Shown piece after piece: positions 8,322 to 15,523 of a stretch of 64,000 nt of DNA. This DNA is from Nitrospira sp. (lineage in GTDB: Bacteria > Nitrospirota > Thermodesulfovibrionia > Thermodesulfovibrionales > Dissulfurispiraceae). A program made the translations under genes and the position numbers. The stretch spans positions 124,001 to 188,000 of the forward strand of contig NSJL01000006.1 of assembly GCA_002634385.1 (NCBI GenBank). The letters are read 5' to 3'. A model generated the notes under the pieces. That model was not told the origin of the DNA. It saw only the letters and a program-made list of their open reading frames with translations, and did no database searches. The number at the start of each line of letters is the position of its first letter. Position 1 is the stretch's first letter.

Positions 8322-8645
8322 TTAAAATTTCTTCCCGCCGTGCCGGTGAGGGCGCGTCTCGTTGTACTTCATTTTCGCTATCAAAACCTCTTGCAGGTCC
8401 CATCCCTTATGCCCGAAATAATCTGCGATGCGGATGATGGCGTCCGCGAGCTCAACCGCCTCTCCTTCAGGCTTGCCGTTTTCTGCGACGTAAAAGGGAG
8501 GCTGCTCTATCCGGCACGCTTCTACCGCCTCCGCCATTTCCGTGACGACCATCATGTGACATTCAAGAGGCGACTTCGCCGGGTCCCACCAGCCGCTCTT
8601 TACTGCCCTTTCGTGTGCCATCTTTACCAGTTCGTTAATTTCCAT
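8322..8645 (-). CDS. MazG-like nucleotide pyrophosphohydrolase
   Basis: 107 aa. The all-alpha NTP-PPase motif is visible: VVTEMAEAVEA (first EXXE) and GEAVELADAIIRIADYFG (the later EXXD with surrounding helix). These enzymes hydrolyse NTPs or dNTPs to monophosphates in a Mg-dependent way; phage versions are thought to adjust nucleotide pools or lower ppGpp signals. Good Shine-Dalgarno (AGAGGAGA) before the ATG. It is part of the leftward early operon. Length fits the short single-domain class. Confidence 0.85.
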   Translation of the reverse strand: MEINELVKMAHERAVKSGWWDPAKSPLECHMMVVTEMAEAVEACRIEQPPFYVAENGKPEGEAVELADAIIRIADYFGHKGWDLQEVLIAKMKYNETRPHRHGGKKF

Positions 8646-8666
8646 GATTCTATCTCCTCTTTGTTT

Positions 8667-9500
8667 TTAAAACGGCAACGTCTCGCACTGAAACCCTGCA
8701 GCTCCTTTATGGCCTCCGCCCCCGCGTGCCTTGCAGATTGCAGAGGCATCGACCTCTGGCTTGTCCGCATAGATGCTGACCGTCCACTTTCCGGGGCGCC
8801 GGACGAAGGCGAGCATGGCGTCATGCTTTTCCGGGTCATACACCGATTTGAACAGAAGGGAGTTTGCCAGCCCCTTGTTCACGGCGATGCAGCGCAGCCC
8901 GTCGAGCTCGACTTCGAAGGCGCATGATTTCACGTATGCCTCGTTCTGCCGCTCTTCGTAAGAGAGCAGGAGCGCGCCCTCTTTTATGATCTCCTCTACC
9001 CTGGCCGGCAAGTAAAAGAGCTCCTGCCAGAGTGTTTGATTTTCCGGTCTGCAGTCTCCGGCATTGCGGATGCCGTACTGGAATTCCAGCGCGCCGGGGT
9101 GGTTGTGGTGTTCCCATACATCGTAGCGCCCCAGGAGGTGAACCGCCCTCGGTATCTCCTGCGTAGCATGAAGAAACGCCCAGGTGAGCTCACAGGCTGC
9201 CAAGCCATCCACGAGAGACTGTCCTCCGATTGCCCTGAACTTTCGCCTGAACATCTCTTCAATGGCGGATTTGTGGTGGTCAATCCAGGTCAGAGTGCAA
9301 AGACGATTCAACCGCTCCATGTCTTCAAAGGGCTGCAGGCAGAAATCCACCATAAAAACTGCCTCCCCCTCTTTGATCCGCTCCCAGGGGAATGTGTCGC
9401 CGTAGTTGATGCCAATCATCTCGCACGAGGGAAACACCATCTTCACGATTGCGCCCGAGCATTTCCCGTCCATGTCCGCTTTGTGGTAAAAGCATTTCAT
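8667..9500 (-). CDS. DHH family phosphoesterase
   Basis: 277 aa from the ATG at 9500, set by GGGGGAGGTGAGCGA just upstream and a 4-base ATGA overlap with the preceding gene. The N-terminal DHH domain has HKADMDGKCSGA, MVDFCLQPFEDM and WIDHHKS; the C-terminal DHHA1 part has ARGGGGHKGAAGF. This combination is that of NrnA/NrnB-like enzymes that degrade nano-RNA, pAp or cyclic dinucleotides. In a phage it could recycle nucleotides or remove cyclic-nucleotide immune signals; the latter is inference. Confidence 0.88.
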   Translation of the reverse strand: MKCFYHKADMDGKCSGAIVKMVFPSCEMIGINYGDTFPWERIKEGEAVFMVDFCLQPFEDMERLNRLCTLTWIDHHKSAIEEMFRRKFRAIGGQSLVDGLAACELTWAFLHATQEIPRAVHLLGRYDVWEHHNHPGALEFQYGIRNAGDCRPENQTLWQELFYLPARVEEIIKEGALLLSYEERQNEAYVKSCAFEVELDGLRCIAVNKGLANSLLFKSVYDPEKHDAMLAFVRRPGKWTVSIYADKPEVDASAICKARGGGGHKGAAGFQCETLPF

Positions 9501-9679
9501 TCGCTCACCTCCCCCGACATCTCCGCCCCTACGAGCGCAAACGCTATCATTCGGTGTTCCGGATACTCTGCTAACACGCCCCTCACCCGTGCCGCACACT
9601 CCAGCACCTTTTCCCTGTCCTTCTCGCAAAGATTCCCTACGAGCTCTTTCAGGATTGCGACTAAAGCGTTATCTTCCAT
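9497..9679 (-). CDS. Small hypothetical protein
   Basis: 60 aa, helical and acidic (MEDNALVAILKELVGN...). Embedded in the leftward operon with a 4-base overlap to the DHH gene and an 11-base overlap to the gene upstream. Contains one of the dispersed TGTTAGCA sites (9569-9576), read here as Val-Leu-Ala. No family recognised. Confidence 0.7.
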   Translation of the reverse strand: MEDNALVAILKELVGNLCEKDREKVLECAARVRGVLAEYPEHRMIAFALVGAEMSGEVSE

Positions 9680-10004
9680 TCTCGATTGCCTCCTGTTTAT
9701 TTTTCTCTTCCTCCATGAGGATGACTGCGGCGCTGATATAAACTATCGCGCCGAGTAATTCATCAATGCCCCGCTGTCCAGGGAGCCTGCCGCTCTCGTA
9801 GATCTTCTTCACCGCCTGAAAGAGGGGGCCTGCTGCAGGGTGCCCCTTCAGTCTTCGTGCGATCTCGCATATCTGCTGCTTCTCGAAAGGCTCGCCTTCT
9901 TCTGCGTGGCGCTCCTTGCCTTTTCCTGCTGATGCCTGATTGAAGGCGGCAGATAGAACGCCCTCCAACTGTTGGTACTGCGCGCTGTCTGTGTTTTTAC
10001 TCAT
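9669..10004 (-). CDS. Conserved-looking phage protein of unknown function
   Basis: 111 aa, soluble and helical. The central part (QQICEIARRLKGHPAAGPLF) and GQRGIDELLGAIVYISAAVIL look like one folded domain. Overlaps its upstream neighbour by ATGA. No catalytic motif seen; function unknown. Confidence 0.7.
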   Translation of the reverse strand: MSKNTDSAQYQQLEGVLSAAFNQASAGKGKERHAEEGEPFEKQQICEIARRLKGHPAAGPLFQAVKKIYESGRLPGQRGIDELLGAIVYISAAVILMEEEKNKQEAIENGR

Positions 10005-10144
10005 TCAGACTCCTTCTCCTTTGTCTTTTCTTTTTTCGGTCCACAAAGCGGCCTGGTTATGCACTTATCACAGTCACCATGACAGTTCAAAACGGCCTCC
10101 ACTTCAACAGCTTGAATAAATTCTTCCTTCTTCTTACCTTTCAT
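10001..10144 (-). CDS. Small Cys-rich protein (47 aa)
   Basis: MKGKKKEEFIQAVEVEAV leads into LNCHGDCDKCITRPLCGP, a C-x3-C-x2-C-x5-C cluster that probably binds zinc or an Fe-S cluster, and a Lys/Glu tail. Start and stop both form 4-base ATGA overlaps with the neighbours, which makes the frame very likely real despite its size. Confidence 0.7.
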   Translation of the reverse strand: MKGKKKEEFIQAVEVEAVLNCHGDCDKCITRPLCGPKKEKTKEKESE

Positions 10145-10338
10145 CCATTCACCTCCCTCCCTTCGCAATACTTGCTTTCCTGCTGCTCAACCCTGGAATA
10201 CTCTTCCATGTGCTTGCGCGACCAGTGAATCCTCAACCGAGCGAAGGCATCCTCCGGTCCAGATGTGGACCCGTCCTTCCGGGTGCTCCATTTCCGCGTT
10301 TTCCAGCCGCACAGCTTACATTTCAGGTGGTCGCTCAC
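10141..10338 (-). CDS. Small zinc-finger-like protein
   Basis: 65 aa from a GTG at 10338, chosen because GGAGGGGG precedes it and it overlaps the upstream stop as GTGA. CKLCGWKTRKW and later RIHWSRKHMEEY give a C-x2-C ... H-x4-H finger. Probably a nucleic-acid-binding early protein; target unknown. Confidence 0.7.
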   Translation of the reverse strand: MSDHLKCKLCGWKTRKWSTRKDGSTSGPEDAFARLRIHWSRKHMEEYSRVEQQESKYCEGREVNG

Positions 10339-11315
10339 TTCCCCCTCCACGGCAAATCATCATGCGTTCTTCCGTCCAAAAAGCGGCCAGCGGCTTTCTT
10401 ACCGACCCTGACCATACCTTGCCCGTCCGGAAATCGAGAATACGAACGTACCCATGCAGTACCAAATTTTCTTTTCCACCGGTCTTCCTCTTCACTCCGA
10501 TATCCTGCATCATAGGATGGAAGCCATTCCCCCCACTGTTTAAACATAAAACTGACGCCTGCCGCCGAGCACTGATTCCGAATAGACCGTGCCCACTCCG
10601 GATGCGGCGCGCGCGCTCCGGGGCCGCTCTCGCCGCCGACGATAACAGCATTTATGTGAGGAGCACCGTCATCGACATGCCATGGTCCGTATTCACTTGC
10701 TACAAACCCATCTGATGAGGGAATATAAGGCGATATATCCACCGGCGCCAACAGCGGCTCCATAGAAAGAAATTTCTTCCCGGGCACTTTCAGCAGGTGC
10801 GGTATCCGTTCGTTGGCCGCCTCCTGATTCTCAACCGTCACCCCGATCCACAGGTTCGGCAGATAGTCGCCGCCGCCGAGTTCGCGGCACCTGTACCCTG
10901 CAGTAATGCCGTACAGCTTATCCTCGATCAAGTGCGCGCGCTTGGTGAGGACGAGAAAGGTATGCTGAGGACATGCGGCCATGACTTCGAGGGCGCGGTC
11001 GATAAACGTGAGGGGTACGTCCTTATGAAACATATCCGACCAAACCGCCCACGTGGTTGGTTTTTTTGTCCGTAGGGGTAAACCCAAACGATCTTCGCGG
11101 ATGCGGACGGTGCCGTTAAAGGTTGGTACGCCACCCTTCAGCGTCGTCAACCCTTCATATTGCTCTCTGATCTTCGGATTCTTCTGGTGCGATCTCATGT
11201 GAGCTTCCGCTGCGCTCCAGCAATTCAGGCACGACTCACTTACCGGAGAGCAACCTTGAATCAAAGACCATGATTTATCCCACCAGAGCCCTTTCTGAAT
11301 TCTCTCTTGGATCAT
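10335..11315 (-). CDS. Phage Gp37/Gp68 family protein (DUF5131)
   Basis: 326 aa from ATG at 11315. Conserved features of the family are visible: KGLWWDKSWSLIQGCSPVSESC, a three-Cys cluster (C-x6-C-x2-C), VFMDMF-like WAVWSDMFHKDV, FLVLTKRAHLIED, LWIGVTVENQEAANERI, SMEPLLAPVD, VIVGGESGPGARAPHPEWAR and FMFKQWGEW. The family is often grouped with radical-SAM-like folds and is common in phages; its reaction is not known. The start codon overlaps a dispersed TGTTAGCA site (11315-11322), and the Shine-Dalgarno is weak. Confidence 0.88.
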   Translation of the reverse strand: MIQERIQKGLWWDKSWSLIQGCSPVSESCLNCWSAAEAHMRSHQKNPKIREQYEGLTTLKGGVPTFNGTVRIREDRLGLPLRTKKPTTWAVWSDMFHKDVPLTFIDRALEVMAACPQHTFLVLTKRAHLIEDKLYGITAGYRCRELGGGDYLPNLWIGVTVENQEAANERIPHLLKVPGKKFLSMEPLLAPVDISPYIPSSDGFVASEYGPWHVDDGAPHINAVIVGGESGPGARAPHPEWARSIRNQCSAAGVSFMFKQWGEWLPSYDAGYRSEEEDRWKRKFGTAWVRSYSRFPDGQGMVRVGKKAAGRFLDGRTHDDLPWRGK

Positions 11316-11325
11316 GCTAACATCC

Positions 11326-11646
11326 CTATATTTCTCTGATCTGAATGCCATAAATGGCCTCGGTAAGCTTTTTCTTGAGGATGTACTCCCGTGTCCTGTG
11401 CCCCTTCACGTCCTCAACAATGCGCTCTCCCTTCTCGGTGTAACAGAAGTCGGCCCGGTACGTGCAGATTTTCTTGCCGCCGACTTCGATGATGAACGGC
11501 ACCTGCAGCGCGAGATCCTGTATCTGCCCGGTTTTTTCAAGAAGGCATAACTCTTGGTAGCGCCGGGCCTCCCGCGCCGAGTCGAAACGGATGCCGTCCA
11601 CCACGGTCTTCCGTGCTCCGAATTTGTTCCGGGAAGGGGGTCTCAT
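11326..11646 (-). CDS. DUF1064 family phage endonuclease-like protein
   Basis: 106 aa from ATG at 11646 (ATGA overlap with the gene upstream). NKFGARKTVVDGIRFDSARE is followed by ARRYQELCLLEKTGQI, FIIEVGGKKICTYRADFCYT and RIVEDVKGHRT. This is the DUF1064 pattern, a small PD-(D/E)XK-like fold with E (SAREARRYQE), D (RADF) and ExK-like (EDVKG) positions. Phage members are suspected Holliday-junction or structure-specific nucleases. Confidence 0.82.
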   Translation of the reverse strand: MRPPSRNKFGARKTVVDGIRFDSAREARRYQELCLLEKTGQIQDLALQVPFIIEVGGKKICTYRADFCYTEKGERIVEDVKGHRTREYILKKKLTEAIYGIQIREI

Positions 11647-11864
11647 CAGAAATGTCCTCCCATCGCTTTGAGAAACATCCTGTCGTAGAAATCCATACCT
11701 TCCGCGCTGTAATGCCCGTTCAGGGCATCTTTCTCTTCCTGGACCTTCTCGGCCAGGCTCCTGATTCTTATCCATTCTGTTTCGGTCGGGGGATAGGTTT
11801 TCTGATTCAGGATCGCGCTGCACAGACTGTCGGTCAGACTTGTTTGTTTCCCGAAGTCGGTCAT
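11646..11864 (-). CDS. Small hypothetical protein
   Basis: 72 aa, helical, starting MTDFGKQTSLTDSLCSAIL. It overlaps both neighbours by four bases, a sign of tight translational coupling in the early operon. No recognisable domain. Confidence 0.65.
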   Translation of the reverse strand: MTDFGKQTSLTDSLCSAILNQKTYPPTETEWIRIRSLAEKVQEEKDALNGHYSAEGMDFYDRMFLKAMGGHF

Positions 11865-12580
11865 GCTCCCTCCTCATGATTCGCGCGCGCCGGTTCGACT
11901 TCGTGCTCATCGACTATTTCAATACCGTCGATCACCGTAAGGGGGTCCACTTCCCGCAGAAGGTTGGTCAACGCTTTCCCGAGAGCCGCTTCCTTGCCCG
12001 CTATTTCCCGCAGATGTTCAAAATCCACTCCACGGACAAGTCGGGCAATGACTGCCGCCATGCTCGAGGCCTGGATGGTATACCCCTTTGAAAGGAACTT
12101 CCGCAGGCGCAACATGGAGTCACCCGCATCTTCATGCCGTTCCGGGGCTGTGTAGTAGAGCCGCCGTGCCGCAAGATCAGGGTAAAACCGGTCACTACAC
12201 ATGGAGTGCCACTTTTCGCCGTCGAACCAGATACAGGCTTGTGCGATAGTAAAATCGAACGATTCCACAAGGAGCTCAGGGCTCAAATAAAGCCAGCGGG
12301 TAATGAACTGGACGGGGATGCGGGGCGGAGCCAGGACGGTGTAGGCGTTCTGCGTCTCGTGCAGCTTGCCCTTACGGGAATTCGACAGTTCCAGGGCGAT
12401 AATACGCAGGCTCTCTTTCAGCCCACCGAAGAGGTCAATGTCACTCGGTTTCTCGCCGGCAATGGTTGCCCGGATGAATCCTCCGGCAAGGAATATGCGG
12501 TGCTTCTGCATGACATTCCGAATGTCCTTCGGAAGCCGGGAAACAACAAAGTGTAGATCGTCACGGATCAATGTGTTCAT
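11861..12580 (-). CDS. Nucleotidyltransferase-fold protein
   Basis: 239 aa. IFLAGGFIRATIAGEKPSDI then DLFGG is the poly(A)-polymerase/CCA-enzyme type signature (GG-x2-R ... DxD), with the metal-binding acidic pair at DIDLF. The rest is helical and matches no part of a full CCA enzyme, which is longer. Likely a phage nucleotidyltransferase of unknown substrate. Stop/start overlap of four bases with the DnaC-like gene upstream. Confidence 0.78.
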   Translation of the reverse strand: MNTLIRDDLHFVVSRLPKDIRNVMQKHRIFLAGGFIRATIAGEKPSDIDLFGGLKESLRIIALELSNSRKGKLHETQNAYTVLAPPRIPVQFITRWLYLSPELLVESFDFTIAQACIWFDGEKWHSMCSDRFYPDLAARRLYYTAPERHEDAGDSMLRLRKFLSKGYTIQASSMAAVIARLVRGVDFEHLREIAGKEAALGKALTNLLREVDPLTVIDGIEIVDEHEVEPARANHEEGA

Positions 12581-13305
12581 GCTTTCTCCCTTTTGTCTTT
12601 GCCGTCAATGAACAGCACCTTACACATCCCACGGATGCGTGAGATAATCGCCCCGTCCAATCTCTCTGCTAACAGCTCAAGCGGATATTGCGACGTAAAC
12701 GACGTGTGTGCCTTTCCTGTCTGGTAGAGTTTCCACCGCTCGTCGATGAGCATGAAGAGCCGCTCCTCGGTCCAGTCGGTGTCCTTCTGCTTCCCGATAT
12801 CGTCCATGCAGAGGTACGGGATCTTTGCCGCCATGTCCTCGATGTCGGTGTTGCTGTCCCTGCCTGTCTTCCGGATCATATCAAGGAGCTGCGGCACGGA
12901 AATAATCACCGCCGGAATCCTGCGCGCAATTGCCCGATGGACCGTTCCGGCCATGAGGTGCGTCTTACCGACGCCCCAGGGTCCGTACAGGTAATAACCC
13001 CGATGCTCCTTTGCTATCGCCTCCAGCGCCTTCCGCTGTATTGGGTGATCCGGTTCGTACGCCTCCAGCTTCATGTTGTGCATGCTCCCCAGGTTTGCCC
13101 GCTTCGCCAGGACCTCATACCGACGCGCCCTGATCTCGGCAATCAGACAGTCGCAGTGTCCCCAGGCGTTCGGGTAGTCAGGCGTGGGGCGCGGCACCAG
13201 TTGAGTGTCGTTGCAGAGCGAGCATTTAGGTATTGCTCCGGTACTTGCTGTAGTCGATAGCTCCCTTAACTCTTTTAGCACCTTGAATGCCGGAATCGCT
13301 TCCAT
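12577..13305 (-). CDS. DnaC-like helicase loader ATPase
   Basis: 242 aa from the ATG at 13305, preceded by GGAGGG. An N-terminal Zn-binding segment (CSLCNDT ... HCDCL) leads into an AAA+ domain with Walker A YGPWGVGKTHL, Walker B PYLCMDDIGK, sensor FTSQYPLELLAERLDGAI and an Arg finger-like SRIRGM. It should load the replicative helicase at the phage origin, partnered by the initiator just upstream. Its 5' end overlaps that gene by 80 bases. Carries a TGTTAGCA site (12667-12674) read as Leu-Leu-Ala. Confidence 0.9.
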   Translation of the reverse strand: MEAIPAFKVLKELRELSTTASTGAIPKCSLCNDTQLVPRPTPDYPNAWGHCDCLIAEIRARRYEVLAKRANLGSMHNMKLEAYEPDHPIQRKALEAIAKEHRGYYLYGPWGVGKTHLMAGTVHRAIARRIPAVIISVPQLLDMIRKTGRDSNTDIEDMAAKIPYLCMDDIGKQKDTDWTEERLFMLIDERWKLYQTGKAHTSFTSQYPLELLAERLDGAIISRIRGMCKVLFIDGKDKREKA

Positions 13306-14038
13306 TGTTCCCTCCAATAGGCTTATCTTCCCGATTCAGCCAGTTCACAAAACGTCGCCTCGTAGGTTGTTTGTTGTTTGTTTCACACCACGCAACCATT
13401 TTCCCGTAAAGCCTATCAATATCCAGTCCTTCGTACGTAGGATTGCACCTCAACGCATTCATCCACTCTTCATCGGTCAGTTGCCGATTACTGGATTTTC
13501 CCTTTGGGTTTGTTTTTTGGTGTTCCTGGACTTCACCGGACGCAGGCTTTCGAGACATCGAAAGCAAAGTTTTTTGACCTTCTTCTTCTACTTCTTCTTC
13601 TACTTCTTCTTCTACTTCTTCTTCTACTTCTTCTTTAAATAAGGGTACTCTGGACTTGCCTTGGAGTAAGTCTGGAGTAAGTCCTGGATAATCAGGCAGG
13701 GAATCTTCTCCAAGCTTGTCAGGCGGCAGTTTCTGGTGTTCTTTCAAAAACTTAACAGAGTGAACCCAGTGTCTTCCGTCATGTTCGAACCACTTCACGT
13801 TCGTCTTTTCCGAAATCTCTTGCAAGAGATCTCCGATGTTGTTGTAGGTGAGGTACGGGATTCTTGGACAAACGACCGCTTTAATGTATCCAGGGTCACC
13901 GATCATCTTCCCATGACTGTCGTAATGGGGTATCAGCATGCAAAAGAGCACGGCGGCCTCCGGGGAGAGCTGCGCAAAGTTCTTGGAGTCCGAGATGTCC
14001 TTATTTATCATCCGGCCTTTTGTGATAGGCGCCGCCAT
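13226..14038 (-). CDS. Phage replication initiator-like protein
   Basis: 270 aa from ATG at 14038. The N-terminal part (residues 1-110: DISDSKNFAQLSPEAAVLFC, then IKAVVCPRIPYLTYNNIGDL and a second winged-helix-like block) resembles phage O-like/DnaD-type initiators. A repetitive acidic linker of Glu-Glu-Glu-Val units follows, then a C-terminal region. Placement directly upstream of a DnaC-like loader repeats the lambda O-P order. The linker is encoded by a 12-bp tandem repeat that could itself be the origin. Confidence 0.75.
   Translation of the reverse strand: MAAPITKGRMINKDISDSKNFAQLSPEAAVLFCMLIPHYDSHGKMIGDPGYIKAVVCPRIPYLTYNNIGDLLQEISEKTNVKWFEHDGRHWVHSVKFLKEHQKLPPDKLGEDSLPDYPGLTPDLLQGKSRVPLFKEEVEEEVEEEVEEEVEEEGQKTLLSMSRKPASGEVQEHQKTNPKGKSSNRQLTDEEWMNALRCNPTYEGLDIDRLYGKMVAWCETNNKQPTRRRFVNWLNREDKPIGGNNGSDSGIQGAKRVKGAIDYSKYRSNT
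13581..13634. repeat. 12-bp tandem repeat, four perfect copies plus a partial one (possible origin iterons)
   Basis: TCTTCTTCTACT occurs four times without a mismatch (13581-13628) and half a fifth time. It lies inside the replication initiator gene, where lambdoid phages carry their origin, and is flanked by an AT-rich stretch (TTCTTTAAATAA). In the protein it makes (VEEE)n. A simple coding microsatellite is the alternative. Confidence 0.7.
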
Positions 14039-14039
14039 T

Positions 14040-14195
14040 CTATTTCTTCTCCTCCGGGCACTCTCTGGTGATCCGCGGCGCATCGTTGGTGTTACCGTAG
14101 TACATGCAGGCCCCGCTGTCGCACCACGGGCACACCTGCCCTGTCACGGGGCACGCCTGTAAAGGCCGTAGGAGGGCCTCGCGGATCGGGTTCAC
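14040..14195 (-). CDS. Small Cys-rich protein (51 aa)
   Basis: GTG start at 14195 with GGAGGAAC upstream and a GTGA overlap with the previous stop. Sequence LQACPVTGQVCPWCDSGACM holds four cysteines (C-x6-C-x2-C-x4-C), a likely metal site, with a fifth near the C-terminus. Unknown function. Confidence 0.65.
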   Translation of the reverse strand: MNPIREALLRPLQACPVTGQVCPWCDSGACMYYGNTNDAPRITRECPEEKK

Positions 14196-14410
14196 TGCTG
14201 TTCCTCCAGGCTGTAGAGAAATACTCCCTTTTTCCCAGGGACCGGCGTGCAGCGGACCGGGATACCGTTCTGCTTCAATTCCGCCGCTATCGAATTCACG
14301 GCGCATACGTCAGCGATCTGTATAATTTCTCTCGTGGTCTTCGGGCCGCTCATGAGCGCCCGGTGGACCCGCTGTAGTCTCTCTGACTTTTCGTATTTGG
14401 CAGCGTGCAT
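14192..14410 (-). CDS. Winged-helix/HTH small protein
   Basis: 72 aa. LQRVHRALMSGPKTTREIIQ and NSIAAELKQNGIPVRC form a helix-turn-helix with a following beta wing (GKKGVFLYSL). This is a common phage early DNA-binding type; target unknown. Confidence 0.75.
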   Translation of the reverse strand: MHAAKYEKSERLQRVHRALMSGPKTTREIIQIADVCAVNSIAAELKQNGIPVRCTPVPGKKGVFLYSLEEQQ

Positions 14411-14422
14411 ACTACCTCCCTC

Positions 14423-14638
14423 TCAAAACAGCTCACTGATTGCTGTGTTCTCCGAGAATTCCTTCCATTCCACGTCGTTCCTACGCACCACTGCCAAAGG
14501 CGCAAGCACGTAAAAGCTCTGTCCGGGATGCAGCCTTGCCAGCCTCTCTGCTTCGTGGCGGGCTGATATCTCCGTCGCATGCTTATATTTCGGGGTCCCC
14601 CCGTCGGGTCCGTTTGGGTTCCAGACCGACCAGAACAT
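14423..14638 (-). CDS. Small hypothetical phage protein
   Basis: 71 aa from ATG at 14638 (AAGGAGG upstream). MFWSVWNPNGPDGGTPKYKH then ATEISARHEAERLARLHPGQ and FYVLAPLAVV. This looks like a compact alpha/beta domain in which the SARHEAERLARLHPG helix is typical of small phage orphan families. No function assigned. Confidence 0.7.
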   Translation of the reverse strand: MFWSVWNPNGPDGGTPKYKHATEISARHEAERLARLHPGQSFYVLAPLAVVRRNDVEWKEFSENTAISELF

Positions 14639-14654
14639 ACATACCTCCTTTTTT

Positions 14655-14882
14655 TTACTCTGCCAAAGAGAAATCAAGATAATACGATCTGCCGGGCTCG
14701 AAGTGATCCTCGCGGATCGTCGATATATTCAGTTGCCCGGAGGGGGTGGCCTCAAAGAACTGCTTATTTTCCTCGCTTCCCGACGTGACCGGGATAAATG
14801 TTGCCTCATAGAGGAAACCTTTTGGCGTGTCCCAATGCCGATATTTTTTTACGGCCGTACACACGAATTTTACTCTCACCAT
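14655..14882 (-). CDS. Small hypothetical protein
   Basis: 75 aa from ATG at 14882, set by AAGGAGGTACAAGTT. Beta-rich (VRVKFVCTAVKKY ... GFLYEATFIPVTSG ... FEPGRSYYLDF), resembling a small OB-like or single-strand-binding fold, but the similarity is only general. Confidence 0.65.
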   Translation of the reverse strand: MVRVKFVCTAVKKYRHWDTPKGFLYEATFIPVTSGSEENKQFFEATPSGQLNISTIREDHFEPGRSYYLDFSLAE

Positions 14883-14990
14883 AACTTGTACCTCCTTTTT
14901 GGTCGGGGGAGCAGCCGTGGAAGCCACCGCGCCACTCCCCCTCGTGTTGAAAGCCCGACACTTCATTTGCTGCACTACGACTTGCGGAGG

Positions 14991-15290
14991 CTACGTCAAG
15001 GACGATACCTCCGCTTCCGGCACTACTTCTTTTTTGCGGCCTTCTTCACCGGGGCTTTTTTCATCCCCTTCTTTGCTGTCGCCATTAGGTAGCTCCTTTC
15101 TCTGTGATATTCCCCGCTCATGCGGGGCTGCTAATATCTTTTTCTTTGCCGCCTGATACCGAGCCCTCGGGGAGCCAGGCTTGTTTAGTATCTGGCCTGT
15201 GTCGCTGAAAAGGACGTACTCCCTCTTCACCTTCAGGGAGGTATCCCTGTAAATCTCGCGTCTCAGTTTCTTGGCTTTTTTGTCGTTCAT
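14991..15290 (-). CDS. Basic hypothetical protein
   Basis: 99 aa. A basic N-terminus (MNDKKAKKLRREIYRDTSLK) with the segment KREYVLFSDTGQILNKPGSP, then a Lys/Glu-rich low-complexity tail. Likely nucleic-acid associated; unknown. Confidence 0.65.
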   Translation of the reverse strand: MNDKKAKKLRREIYRDTSLKVKREYVLFSDTGQILNKPGSPRARYQAAKKKILAAPHERGISQRKELPNGDSKEGDEKSPGEEGRKKEVVPEAEVSSLT

Positions 15291-15301
15291 GGCTCTCCCT
15301 T

Positions 15302-15523
15302 TTAAAAAGGCTCCAGTTCTGTGTGCTCGTCGGGCGGCGCGTCTCCGCCCTGCTTCTGACTGAGCACGATGTTGTAGTCCGGGTGCTTGTCCTTCTCCTT
15401 CTTGTCGTTGACGAAGACGGCGATGTTCACGTCCCCCATCGGCCCCAGGTCCAGCACCCCGGAGAGAAACTTCTTCCCGTCGCGCGACTCTCTTTTCCAG
15501 AGCGCTCCGATTCTCTTTGCCAT
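15302..15523 (-). CDS. DUF736-like small protein
   Basis: 73 aa. AKRIGALWKRESRDGKKFLS then GVLDLGPMGDVNIAVFVNDK is the DUF736-like pattern (IGALW ... G.L ... I.vF.N). Such proteins are frequent next to replication and recombination genes of mobile elements. Role unknown. Overlaps the upstream gene stop by one base. Confidence 0.7.
   Translation of the reverse strand: MAKRIGALWKRESRDGKKFLSGVLDLGPMGDVNIAVFVNDKKEKDKHPDYNIVLSQKQGGDAPPDEHTELEPF

Noticed and set aside
13581-13634. CRISPR array
   Set aside because: Units are 12 bp, contiguous, without spacers, and in a coding frame.
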